DNA of 36,416 nt, taken from positions 1 through 36,416 of the forward strand of contig MWEM01000025.1 of NCBI GenBank assembly GCA_002071085.1. Reading direction: 5' to 3'. Positions 26,096 through 34,615 of this stretch are shown here, in pieces. The notes below the pieces were generated by a model. It saw only the letters and a program-made list of their open reading frames with translations, was not told the origin of the DNA and ran no database searches. Made by a program: the position numbers and the translations under genes. The DNA is from Thermotogota bacterium ADurb.Bin062. Lineage in GTDB: Bacteria > Thermotogota > Thermotogae > MWEM01. Within the stretch, counting starts at the first letter, position 1. Every line of letters begins with the position of its first letter.

Positions 26096-27334
26096 ATGCG
26101 GGAAGGGGGGGTTCTTATCGAAAACATTTTCGTTCCGATCGGAGGCGGAGATGAGATCGGAGCCAGTTGTTACTATCTCCGGAGTGGCGACACGCGCTTG
26201 CTTTTGGATTGCGGGCTTCGACCGCAAAGCGAATGGGTGTATCCTTACTTTGAGTCGTTTCTTCCAATGGGATTCATCGACGGACTATGGGATTTGGACG
26301 CCGTATTTCTTTCTCACGCTCACCTGGACCATATAGGCGCTTTGCCAAAACTTATCAGCGAAAACTATCGGGCTACGATTTATGCTTCGACGCCGACTAA
26401 AACGCTTACTGAAGTGATGCTAAAGATAACGACGAAAGAAAATGCGAAAAATAGTTGGTATGAAACGCCTAACGCGTTTTATCAGAGCGCATTGATTCAC
26501 GAAGCGATAGGAAAAGTCGTGGCTATCGATTGGAATAAGCCCAAGTCATTCGGAAATTTCCAAGTTACGTATTTTCCAGCCGGTCACGTCTTAGGCGCCG
26601 CTATGGTGTACATAGAGTTCGAAAACCGCCGAATACTCTACACGGGAGACTTTTGCGATGTCGACCAGGAAACGGTCGGCAAGTATCAATTGCCCGAAAA
26701 CCTTCCTGTCGATTTGTTGATTATGGAAACAACCTACCGGAATAGGACAGCCGATAGGGAAGAATTAAAAACATACGCTTCCTTCGAAGACTTTCGCGGT
26801 ATCCTCGCAGAGGGAGGGAAGGTCATGCTGCCTGGTTTCGCTCTTGGGCGCGCGCAGGAAGTCGCTTTAAAGATCAAAAAAGCCCAGGACCTTGGGTTGG
26901 TTCCAGTTTGTCCGATAGTGATCGACGGTTTCGCGAAAGCCCTGACCGATATCTATGAAAATTACGGCCGTAGGATATACGATTATCAGACCGTGTTTCC
27001 CTTCCAGCGTCAAGATGAAACGCTTTACGCCGACGAACCGTGCATCATTATCGCCAGTCCCGGTATGATGTTGGAAGGCAACCGTTCAGCTCGTCATTAT
27101 TCCAGAATGCCGTCGGGTTCGATCTATGTCGGGGAATTGCCGCTCACAGCCCACGCGCAAAGAGAAGGGCTTCTTTCTTTTATTGGGAATGTGCGCCCCA
27201 AAGAGGTCATACTCGTGCACGGCAACCCGAACGAAACGACGCCGATAGGCTTGTTCGAGGAAATACACCTTCGTTTTCCGTTTCTAAAATGCGTTTATCA
27301 ATCTCGCAACTTGCAGCCAATTCAATTCCTATAA
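26096..27334 (+). CDS. Beta-CASP metallo-beta-lactamase nuclease (CPSF73-like)
   Basis: A 412-residue predicted RNA- or DNA-cutting enzyme of the metallo-beta-lactamase/beta-CASP family. The zinc motif is SHAHLDHIG (His74, His76, Asp78, His79); further ligands follow in FPAGHVLGAAM and ILYTGDF. METTYRNR begins the beta-CASP region, with LPGFALGRAQEVAL, IVIDGFAKALTDIY, ASPGMMLEG, LTAHAQREGLL and VHGNPNE, which match CPSF73/archaeal aCPSF-type proteins without a KH domain. The ATG at 26096 lacks a clean upstream ribosome site (the GGAAGGGGGG run is just inside the frame), so the true start may be a little downstream. It is the first gene of an operon with the GrpE-like and Hsp70 genes. Related nucleases process RNA; a role in crRNA or target RNA trimming here is only inference. 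Confidence 0.88.
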   Translation: MREGGVLIENIFVPIGGGDEIGASCYYLRSGDTRLLLDCGLRPQSEWVYPYFESFLPMGFIDGLWDLDAVFLSHAHLDHIGALPKLISENYRATIYASTPTKTLTEVMLKITTKENAKNSWYETPNAFYQSALIHEAIGKVVAIDWNKPKSFGNFQVTYFPAGHVLGAAMVYIEFENRRILYTGDFCDVDQETVGKYQLPENLPVDLLIMETTYRNRTADREELKTYASFEDFRGILAEGGKVMLPGFALGRAQEVALKIKKAQDLGLVPVCPIVIDGFAKALTDIYENYGRRIYDYQTVFPFQRQDETLYADEPCIIIASPGMMLEGNRSARHYSRMPSGSIYVGELPLTAHAQREGLLSFIGNVRPKEVILVHGNPNETTPIGLFEEIHLRFPFLKCVYQSRNLQPIQFL

Positions 27335-27348
27335 GGAGGGGTTTATCT

Positions 27349-28491
27349 GTGCTTTCCGGAAAAGACCAGCTTTTGATGAAGTATGCGAAATATGTGGACA
27401 GGCGGTCTCCGCATCGAAGAGAAAATTCAAGGATGGACAGTTACCTTATCGAAGCGGTACTCGAGAAACCAGAATACCATCCGCGGCAATACCTTGAGCG
27501 ATTGGAAACGATAACCGGCCGAAAACCTCTGTTTTATAACGTACTCCTAAATCTTCGGATAAACAGACTTGACAACCCGACAAAAAGAAGCGCATGGGTC
27601 GAAGAAACCAAAAAAACGGCAAAATACTTGTATTATTACCTCCACCCCGAAACGGGAAACCACGATAAGCGGAAATTATATGAAAGGCTTTCAGAGAGAA
27701 TTTTGAAAGTTCCTTACATTAAAAAACCGATGATGGATTCCAAAGCGGTTCTAATCGCTATGAGCAGGATAGGCCCATTGCGTGAAGACTTGAGTGAAAG
27801 ACTACCGAACATTATGAAGTACCTCGATTTCGGTACGCTAGAGTATTTTTTAAAAGCGTTTATCGATGAGGTGGCCTTTGAATATGGCCTGCGTAAGAAG
27901 AAGAGTATAGAAGAATCTTTAGACGATTTGGCATCGTTTATCGCCGTCCCGGAGAAACGCGAATATGAAACGAATGACCTGCAAGAGCAAAACGATTACC
28001 TGAGGCAAGAAAACGAAGACTTGCGCTCAGGGCTGGAAATAACGACTCAGGAAGTCGAAGAGTTCCGGAATAACATATCTCTATTTCGCGAAGAAGAAAA
28101 AAAGCTCGCGGTTTCAAATTTCTTCCAATCCCTCAACTGCAGTCAATACGGATACCTTCTGGATCAGATGGCCTATTCGGAAAAACAACTACAGATGCTT
28201 AAGGAAAAAGGGTATCAGTTCCCTGAAGAAGTTGAATCCATTCCGTTGACCATTCGTATGTTTATGCGTTTCTTGAAAGAGTATGGGATTTTTCCAATAG
28301 AAACTGGCGATTCGGAACGGGAGATTTCTTTAGACGCGTGTCAAAATTGCGATTATTCAGGCTCGCCCTTTTTAACGGAAGATGAAAAGAAAAACGTGAG
28401 AATCGTTTCTTCTGGATGGAAAATCGGGGATATTCTCATCTCTAAACCTCGGGTTGAAGAGACCTCAAGCGCGCGCGATTCATTGGAATAA
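27349..28491 (+). CDS. GrpE-like coiled-coil protein, predicted nucleotide exchange partner of the Hsp70
   Basis: A 380-residue protein. Residues 1-~200 are mostly helical and unrecognised, with many arginines, lysines and tyrosines (KYLYYYLHPETGN region). A coiled coil follows (around QEQNDYLRQENEDLRSG to FREEEKKLA). The last ~110 residues resemble the GrpE head: a helical part ending in a beta segment IVSSGWKIGDILISKPRV, which corresponds to the GrpE signature GY-x-IGD-R-V-x-RPA-x-V. GrpE proteins release ADP from Hsp70 and are usually ~190 residues, so the N-terminal extension is unusual. I choose the GTG at 27349, preceded by AAGGAGGG at good spacing. The Hsp70 gene follows 12 bases after the stop, which supports the assignment. 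Confidence 0.68.
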   Translation: MLSGKDQLLMKYAKYVDRRSPHRRENSRMDSYLIEAVLEKPEYHPRQYLERLETITGRKPLFYNVLLNLRINRLDNPTKRSAWVEETKKTAKYLYYYLHPETGNHDKRKLYERLSERILKVPYIKKPMMDSKAVLIAMSRIGPLREDLSERLPNIMKYLDFGTLEYFLKAFIDEVAFEYGLRKKKSIEESLDDLASFIAVPEKREYETNDLQEQNDYLRQENEDLRSGLEITTQEVEEFRNNISLFREEEKKLAVSNFFQSLNCSQYGYLLDQMAYSEKQLQMLKEKGYQFPEEVESIPLTIRMFMRFLKEYGIFPIETGDSEREISLDACQNCDYSGSPFLTEDEKKNVRIVSSGWKIGDILISKPRVEETSSARDSLE

Positions 28492-28503
28492 GGGAGGCGT
28501 GAC

Positions 28504-31209
28504 ATGGCGGAAGAGAAAACCTTTTTCTTTGGTATCGACTTGGGTACGACGAACTCGCTGATCGGGTGGGGGTTATTTAATCCGAAAAAAAACACCATCG
28601 AACCGAGAATCGTGGAAATTCCGATGAAAGCAGAAGGGGGAGGCACGACAAAGAAACAAATGCTACCATCGGTCGTATTTTTCAAAGACACTGAAAACCT
28701 TTTTGTCGGCGAATATGCGAAAAAACAGTATGCGCTGCAACCACAGCGTGTATCGAAGTCTATAAAAAGCAAGATGGGTACGGACTATTCTGTAGAATTG
28801 GAAGGAAAGAAACACACGCCCTCCGAGATATCTTCGCATATTCTGAAAATGTTGAAATCCGGAGCGAAACAAACCTTCGGATACGATATCGAGGACGTCG
28901 TGATAACTGTTCCTGCGTCCTTTGACACCGATATGCGGAAAGCGACGCTCGAAGCGGCCGAAATGGCGGGATTTAAAGTAAAGAACGACGATGGTAGCGA
29001 ACGCCTTCTTCTGCTTGACGAACCCAGAGCCGTTCTCTACGACTTCATCAACAGACAAAACCTTGAAGAAATCCCAACGACCCTGCTCTCTCTGAACGAA
29101 CCAAAAAACATTCTCGTTTTCGATCTCGGAGGGGGAACACTCGATATTTCCCTTCACAAAGTGTTTCATAACCCAAAAAAGGCGAGAATCGACTTCGAAG
29201 ACATTGCCATTTCGCGATACACGAATTTGGGCGGGGACCAATTCGACGAATATGTCAGAGACTACTTTTTAGACATTTTCAAAAGGAAATTCAAAACGTT
29301 CGTGATGCCTGAATCAGTAGAGAACCAACTAAAAGCAAGGCTTTTAGAGCTTGCTGAGCAAGCAAAAATCGATTTGAGTTCCGAACTTGCGAACCGGGTT
29401 TTAATGGGGTTCAATTCAGACCAACCCGTTAAAACAGAAATTTTACAACCGAATATTGTCGATAATAAAGCGTTTGAAACAACGTTGACTATGGAAGAAT
29501 ACGAGCAGATCGTTTCTCCCCTTCTTGCGAACGATTTAACGATTCGGTCTTTGTATGAGTCTGAAGAAGCCCAAAGCAGCAATTCGAACATTATCGACCC
29601 GATTCTCGATGTCCTTAGAAAAGCGCTTGACCGTGGTATAGAACCGAAAGTGGACGCCGTTCTCCTGAACGGGGGGATGACGAAACTACCGGTGATTCAT
29701 AAACGGTTGCAGTCCTTTTTTGGATTTGAACCGATACAGGTGATGGACCCGGATAAATCCGTAGCGCGGGGCGCTGTCGTATACCATTATTATCTTCACC
29801 GCGGAGAAAAAGTGAGTTCTATCGTTAACGAAACGATAGGCATCGGAACCTCAGGAAACCGCGTATCCCATATGATACCGGCGGGAACCGTTTTACCCTG
29901 CGAATCACCCGTTCGCAGTTTCGAAGTGGATACTGACGGTCGCAAAGCGCTGAGAATCCCTTTGTACCTCGGGCGCAGGACCGATACGAATCCCCCAAAC
30001 CGGCAGATTTCCGATCGCGTTTTCAACTTCCAACGCCCACTGGAAAAAGGAGAAGAAATTTCCATCAAGATATCAGTGGATGAGAGCAATGTCATTAAGC
30101 TGAAAGGCTGGTTCACAAAAGACCCGAACCGTACTTTCGAAGACGTAACCTATGAAAAACAGGGGATTTGGAACCCGAGCCCTACGAAACCCAGTTCCGG
30201 AAACGGAGCGGGGGCGTTACCGAAAACGCCTCCTAATTTGATAAAAAAAGCGATCCCTGATAACCGGGAGAAAATCAACAAATCCTATACAAAAGAATTT
30301 TCGCGCTATCTCGACGAGTACAGACATGCCGAGCCTCCAACAAAAAAAGCGATGTGGATAAAGAGAATTAAAGCCGCGGAAAACATCCTAATGAAGGCAA
30401 AAAACGCGGATGAAGTAACCCAGTGGCTTCTCGGAATCTATCACGAGAGCTATAGTTTCGCGAAAGGAAGAATCCTTCGCGTCATCGGCGCCCTTTCTCC
30501 GTATCTTTCCAATTCAGTGAAAGGAACGGTGTTCGACGCCTGTTGCAGAGAATGCAACAATCTGCTCTTCATCTCTGCAAAACCCGGATTGATCAACGAC
30601 CTCATCCAACCCGCGATTGCCTGTATTTATCAATGTAACCATCCGCACGCGGTCGCGCAGATCGAAATGATGCTAAAGCAGCCTTCCCTGAAGGATTTGT
30701 ATGCCCTGCTATTTATCGCATACGGAAAAATCGCGCCGACCGATAGAGGACTCGAGTTTATTCGCGCTCATATGAACCGCTATGTGTCGCTCACTAAAAC
30801 CCATCAGGTTATCAACTTTTACTGGATGCTTGGCAAGATCGGCAGCAGGGAATGCGCATTGACAGGTAGCGCGGTGGATACGACCCCGTTTTTGGCAACG
30901 ATACTTCGTAATTTGCCTGAAGCGAAGCATGTTGACGTCGTGTGCAAGATGCTGTACGCCTTGGCTGAACTATCGGACCAAAGGAATCCTTCGACACCGC
31001 GGTTGTCTTCCGAAATGGCGGAACAAGCTTTAGGAATCATCGGGGGTATAAGAAAAGAAAGGTTCCTGCGTCAATACGCGAATCCTGCCCACAGGGCGCA
31101 GTTAGTCCGGTTCTGTGAATTGGCGAGAAAAATGATACAAGGCTTACAACTGACGAACGACGAAGCGGCCATGCTTATGGAAAGCCGTGCAATGCTCGTG
31201 GAAGTATAA
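28504..31209 (+). CDS. Large Hsp70 (DnaK-family) chaperone with C-terminal helical extension
   Basis: A 901-residue Hsp70-family ATPase; normal DnaK is about 640 residues. ATP-binding motifs are GIDLGTTNSLIGWG near the start, ILVFDLGGGTLDISL near residue 205, NLGGDQFDEYV, and VLLNGGMTKLPVI near residue 390. The substrate-binding beta domain is recognisable (TNPPNRQISDRVFNFQRPLE, residues ~500-550) but diverged. From about residue 600 a long helical region with HEAT-like character replaces the usual lid and has no EEVD-like tail. Residues KPSSGNGAGALPKTPP form a flexible linker before it. The ATG at 28504 follows GGGAGGCG. It is last in the operon with the beta-CASP nuclease and GrpE-like protein. 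No DnaJ gene is in the window. Such a chaperone could assemble or disassemble a protein-RNA complex, but its client is unknown. Confidence 0.9.
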   Translation: MAEEKTFFFGIDLGTTNSLIGWGLFNPKKNTIEPRIVEIPMKAEGGGTTKKQMLPSVVFFKDTENLFVGEYAKKQYALQPQRVSKSIKSKMGTDYSVELEGKKHTPSEISSHILKMLKSGAKQTFGYDIEDVVITVPASFDTDMRKATLEAAEMAGFKVKNDDGSERLLLLDEPRAVLYDFINRQNLEEIPTTLLSLNEPKNILVFDLGGGTLDISLHKVFHNPKKARIDFEDIAISRYTNLGGDQFDEYVRDYFLDIFKRKFKTFVMPESVENQLKARLLELAEQAKIDLSSELANRVLMGFNSDQPVKTEILQPNIVDNKAFETTLTMEEYEQIVSPLLANDLTIRSLYESEEAQSSNSNIIDPILDVLRKALDRGIEPKVDAVLLNGGMTKLPVIHKRLQSFFGFEPIQVMDPDKSVARGAVVYHYYLHRGEKVSSIVNETIGIGTSGNRVSHMIPAGTVLPCESPVRSFEVDTDGRKALRIPLYLGRRTDTNPPNRQISDRVFNFQRPLEKGEEISIKISVDESNVIKLKGWFTKDPNRTFEDVTYEKQGIWNPSPTKPSSGNGAGALPKTPPNLIKKAIPDNREKINKSYTKEFSRYLDEYRHAEPPTKKAMWIKRIKAAENILMKAKNADEVTQWLLGIYHESYSFAKGRILRVIGALSPYLSNSVKGTVFDACCRECNNLLFISAKPGLINDLIQPAIACIYQCNHPHAVAQIEMMLKQPSLKDLYALLFIAYGKIAPTDRGLEFIRAHMNRYVSLTKTHQVINFYWMLGKIGSRECALTGSAVDTTPFLATILRNLPEAKHVDVVCKMLYALAELSDQRNPSTPRLSSEMAEQALGIIGGIRKERFLRQYANPAHRAQLVRFCELARKMIQGLQLTNDEAAMLMESRAMLVEV

Positions 31210-31220
31210 AGATGACATTC

Positions 31221-31248
31221 GGGCGGTAACAAACCGCCCTTTCTTTTT
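31221..31248 (+). terminator. Rho-independent terminator after the Hsp70 operon
   Basis: GGGCGGT (31221-31227) pairs with ACCGCCC (31233-31239), with a five-base loop, followed by TTTCTTTTT. Confidence 0.9.
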
Positions 31249-31609
31249 GAGTCAAAACTGAGTTCGATACGGTCGATTTCATCCCTATAACCCTCAAACG
31301 GACGCTGATATTAAAGTGTGTAGTCACCTCATGGGGAAGGAAGGCTTGCCGAATTACCCAAAACCCTGCCTATACACATTCAGGGATTGGAAGCGTACAT
31401 GCTGGCGCCCGTCGTTGAGAACGGTTCATTGTCCCGGATGCGCAAGCGATTGAGCAAAGAAGACACGCATGCGCTCAATGGGCCGTTTACATCTATTTTG
31501 GTCCGCTTTTCCCGTTTTACTCGTTTTGTTCTTGATTCGCTTTTTGGTACCGGGAACTTTTTCATTAGACCCAGAACAGAAGTTTGCGATCTATAGAAAG
31601 GGGGAACGG
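31249..31609. other. Intergenic region with a hairpin and a recurring motif
   Basis: No gene is convincing here; an open frame from 31469 lacks a ribosome site before the GTG at 31610. The segment TTAAAGTGTGTAGT at 31311-31324 recurs near 13194 and 26002. An inverted repeat ATTGAGC/GCTCAAT (about 31451-31480), preceded by ATGCGCAAGCG, echoes ATGCGCAAGCG at 19038 upstream of cmr1, so these two may share a regulatory site. Confidence 0.45.
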
Positions 31610-31993
31610 GTGTTGGTAAACAAGATCAAGGATTTTGTTCGCGTTAAGAAGTATATGGGGTATTCGAAATCGGAAATGTATTTTGAAGCCGTGAAAAACT
31701 TTGGAAATGAAAACGAGGCCCTTATCCGGTATATCATCGATGAAGAATTCTCCGGGTACCCGGCGAATCGGACGCCTTACCGTAATCACACCAAAACGGC
31801 TTTCCCAGCGTTATCACTGGCTTTCGGGATTCTGAGCTTTTTTATAGCCGGAATCATTTTCGGACCTCTCGCGATCTATTTCGGGAACAAAGCGATCGAA
31901 AACGGCGAGAGCGGAATGGCAGGCAAAGTTTGCGGAATCATAGGACTTATTGGTTCACTGATCGTTATGTTAGCTTTGTGTTCGCACAGATAA
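31610..31993 (+). CDS. Small membrane protein with cytoplasmic helical head and two membrane helices
   Basis: A 127-residue protein. Residues 1-~45 form a soluble helical segment (GYSKSEMYFEAVKNFGNENE, then ALIRYIIDEEF) with a weak resemblance to a UBA-type three-helix fold. After a short linker come two hydrophobic helices (LSLAFGILSFFIAGIIFGPL and CGIIGLIGSLIVMLALC) separated by IYFGNKAIENGESGMAGK, the pattern of DUF4190-type membrane proteins. The GTG at 31610 has AGAAAGGGGG upstream; an earlier ATG at 31469 would add a third hydrophobic segment but has no ribosome site. The ADP-ribosylglycohydrolase gene starts 13 bases after its stop, so the two are likely co-transcribed. Function unknown. 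Confidence 0.65.
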   Translation: MLVNKIKDFVRVKKYMGYSKSEMYFEAVKNFGNENEALIRYIIDEEFSGYPANRTPYRNHTKTAFPALSLAFGILSFFIAGIIFGPLAIYFGNKAIENGESGMAGKVCGIIGLIGSLIVMLALCSHR

Positions 31994-32006
31994 TCGGAGG
32001 CGGCTA

Positions 32007-33257
32007 ATGGAAAAAAAAGATCAAATATCAGGCGCGTTACTGGGCGGAGCCATTGGAGACGCGATGGGTTTTCCGTTTGAGAGAAAAGAAAACTCCTACA
32101 CCGATAACGGTATTTTCTTTCCCTGGATTTACAGATCGAGAAACCGTTTCCTATCGATAGCGGTTCCGATGGAGGCCGGAAGTTATTCCGACGATACGCA
32201 AATGATGCTGATGGTTGCGAGGAGTTATCGCGCGATGGGGGTCTTCGACACCCGACACTTCATTGCAGAGTTAAAAGAAGGCATCTCTTACCTGCTTGGC
32301 GGCGGCAGGGCGACCAAGCTTGCCGCAAGATCAGCGGAGAGAACCGCTAAACGACTATTCCCGTTTTATGACGGTTACGCCTTTGCCGGCGGTAACGGAA
32401 CCGTGATGAGAGCCTTGCCCCACGTTTTAGCCAATCTTTCGGATGAAAAGAGGTGCATACAGAATGGCATCGTCGATTGCCTGATGACTCACGGGCACCC
32501 TCACGCAATTTTAGCCCAAGTTTTTTATCTAACTCTTCTTTTCAGATTACTAAATGGGGATTCTGGAGAAAACTCGTTAAAATCGGCAAAAGAAGCTATG
32601 GAACGTTTTTCGCTTTACGAATCGGGAATACCGGGAGAGTGGTTCGAATCGTGGGAATCACAAACAGGGTTGTCCTATGATTCGACTGAAAATATGGTTC
32701 GAGAGTATTTTCTTTCCGCTTGCTGTGCGCTTGACTTCTTTATGAGCGAAAACGCGCCGCTAGAAACGGCATTTAAGTCCTTCAACGCTTTTGGAAAAGA
32801 AAAAGGGTCCGGGATAAACACCGTTTTAGCGGCTATTTATGCGGCGCTTTCAAACGGTAGTGGCGGGATGGTTAAATGTCTTTACCCCATATCGAGGATG
32901 AAGGATTGCGATACCGATACCGTCGCAAGCATCGCGGGTACGATATACGGAGCGATCCACGGAATTGACGGTATCGAAGGAGAAACCGTCAAAATTATAC
33001 AAGACGCTCCTTACCTCCTAGAAATCGCTCATCGTTTCTCGAACCCCTCGGCGGTTACAACAGACCGGGTTAGAACGAGGGGAAGCGTAAAGGATTACAA
33101 GTCCCGTTTGGATAAGTTGGCGGAAGGCGATAAGGTCAAAACGACTCTCTTTGGTCCTGGGATAGTACTTATGAAAACAGTTTGTGAAAATACACACATC
33201 GCGAAAATCCGATTCGATTCCGGTCAAAGCATTACGTTAACGAAGGCGATACGTTGA
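32007..33257 (+). CDS. ADP-ribosylglycohydrolase (DraG/ARH family)
   Basis: A 416-residue hydrolase predicted to remove ADP-ribose from proteins or nucleic acid. The family landmarks are all visible: GALLGGAIGDAMGFPFE at the start, SYSDDTQMMLM (metal-binding Asp-Asp-Thr), GGNGTVMRALP, MTHGHPHAI, and KDCDTDTVASIAGTIYGAIH carrying the second Asp-x-Asp-Thr metal site. After the catalytic domain, about 70 C-terminal residues form a small beta-rich region (KVKTTLFGPGIVLM, then IAKIRFDSGQSITL) that resembles a short SH3/Tudor-like barrel. The ATG at 32007 has CGGAGG nine bases upstream. The next gene encodes a DarT-like ADP-ribosyltransferase, which suggests this enzyme reverses that modification; that is inference. 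Confidence 0.9.
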   Translation: MEKKDQISGALLGGAIGDAMGFPFERKENSYTDNGIFFPWIYRSRNRFLSIAVPMEAGSYSDDTQMMLMVARSYRAMGVFDTRHFIAELKEGISYLLGGGRATKLAARSAERTAKRLFPFYDGYAFAGGNGTVMRALPHVLANLSDEKRCIQNGIVDCLMTHGHPHAILAQVFYLTLLFRLLNGDSGENSLKSAKEAMERFSLYESGIPGEWFESWESQTGLSYDSTENMVREYFLSACCALDFFMSENAPLETAFKSFNAFGKEKGSGINTVLAAIYAALSNGSGGMVKCLYPISRMKDCDTDTVASIAGTIYGAIHGIDGIEGETVKIIQDAPYLLEIAHRFSNPSAVTTDRVRTRGSVKDYKSRLDKLAEGDKVKTTLFGPGIVLMKTVCENTHIAKIRFDSGQSITLTKAIR

Positions 33258-33705
33258 TTTCCGGGAAAAGCCAGGATGGAAATGGGAAACCATTCGCGAG
33301 TATACGCATCTATTAAATAACCCCTTCTTTCTTCTTCAATACCTCCCTCATCTCTTGTCGGACTGTTTTGACGTATTGGCGTTCGGTCGGCAAATCGACC
33401 CCGGCAAAAAATGGTCAATGGTCACATCACCCTTTTAACAAAGCCGTTTAAAAAGCCGTATGCGGGAAATCCTCACGTACGGCTTTCGAAAACGCTGGAG
33501 CCCAGTTAACGACCTTCACTGGTTTCGCAGCCGTTCCACGAGAGCGTCTATAAGAACCGCTCATAAGTCAATAATTATCCCGGTTGGTCTCGTAACTCGT
33601 GTCGTATATTCTTTCCTTTTTAGAAACCCGCGAATGGAGGCATTCAGAGCTTCCGCGCTTCGCGATTTCATTAGCGAAAAGCAAGTATTTGAAGGAGGGG
33701 GAATT
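33258..33705. other. Intergenic region with a possible group II intron hairpin remnant
   Basis: At 33452-33486, AAAGCCGTA pairs with TACGGCTTT around TGCGGGAAATCCTCACG. This layout (AGCCGTATGCGG-GAAA-CACGTACGGCT) resembles a stem-loop I associate with bacterial group II introns near their reverse-transcriptase gene. No reverse transcriptase or domain V is visible, so at most it is a remnant. On the - strand, a short frame at about 33315-33410 reads ERQYVKTVRQEMREVL and could be the tail of a lost gene. No other gene is supported before the TTG at 33706. Confidence 0.4.
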
Positions 33706-34575
33706 TTGGGCTTTCTAATTGGAATCGTCATTTCGATCGGAATATGGTGCCTTATAAAGCAAGCGAACGAAACCGCGAATACTGATACGAATACCCCACA
33801 AAAAACCGCTTCCGAAGGCGAAGAAATGCCATTGACGGGAGTAATGGAGAAACGGGATCCAACAGAATCGAAGGTGAAAAACCAGGTCTCATCACAAAGT
33901 CCAGGATCTGCCTGGCAAGTTACTGGTTCCGTATCACAGACAACGGAAGAATTACTCGGAATCATCCGTAATCGAAAAGGGTATCTGCTGCACGTGACTG
34001 AATTTGAAAACGTAGCGTCAATACTCCAAAAAGGAATACTTTCGATTGAACAACTGCATAGAAGTGGTATAAAACCGCGATTGATAACGGGCGCCCTATC
34101 GCAATCGCTCGATGGTCGGAAAGGTACGACAAACTACGTTCATTTGGCTTATGATGAAAGCTACAGCATGTTCGGAGCGAAAATATACCGTTCAGAAATT
34201 AGCAATCCGGTTCTTATAAAAATCGATCCGCGAATTATTAAAGAGAGGAACTGTTTATTCACCGATAAAAACGCTGCGGCATATGATTCCGCGATAGGGA
34301 CTCCGGATCAGGTTTTCTCACGCTTGGACTTCGAAAAAATATACTGCCCCAAACACACGATAACATCGGTCGATGCCTTCCGATATTATAAACGGTATAA
34401 GCAAGCCGAAATACTCGTAGAAGAGCTGATACCAACGGAATACATTGCGGAAATCGTTTTACCGACATCAAAGACTTTCCGACAAGCCATTCCGCCTCAT
34501 ATAAGAGTCACGTATGCAGATACGAAAAAGATGTTGTCTTATAATTTTGGTATGAGGTGGTCGTTTGAATTTTAG
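33706..34575 (+). CDS. Membrane-anchored DarT-like ADP-ribosyltransferase
   Basis: A 289-residue protein. Residues 1-20 (LGFLIGIVISIGIWCLIKQ) form a membrane anchor, followed by a polar linker of about 60 residues. From about residue 90 it resembles the DarT (DUF4433) fold: GYLLHVTEFENVASILQKGI (His96), a middle strand NYVHLAYDESY, VLIKIDPRIIKERNCLFTD followed by KNAAAYDSAI, and AEILVEELIPTEYIAEIVLP, in which Glu235 takes the place of the catalytic glutamate of the DarT AE-x-LV motif. DarT enzymes ADP-ribosylate bases in single-stranded DNA and are toxins paired with DarG. Here no macrodomain DarG is present, but an ADP-ribosylglycohydrolase lies just upstream. I choose TTG 33706, preceded by GAAGGAGG; the longer frame from 33460 lacks a ribosome site. 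The membrane anchor is unusual for DarT. Confidence 0.7.
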   Translation: MGFLIGIVISIGIWCLIKQANETANTDTNTPQKTASEGEEMPLTGVMEKRDPTESKVKNQVSSQSPGSAWQVTGSVSQTTEELLGIIRNRKGYLLHVTEFENVASILQKGILSIEQLHRSGIKPRLITGALSQSLDGRKGTTNYVHLAYDESYSMFGAKIYRSEISNPVLIKIDPRIIKERNCLFTDKNAAAYDSAIGTPDQVFSRLDFEKIYCPKHTITSVDAFRYYKRYKQAEILVEELIPTEYIAEIVLPTSKTFRQAIPPHIRVTYADTKKMLSYNFGMRWSFEF

Positions 34576-34615
34576 GAGTGTGATAGGCGGTCGAAAACTG
34601 AACGCATAGAAAAAT

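Noticed and set aside
33224..33418. 64-residue - strand frame after the ADP-ribosylglycohydrolase
   Set aside because: It overlaps the hydrolase 3' end and has no ribosome site; at best, another short frame here is a gene remnant.
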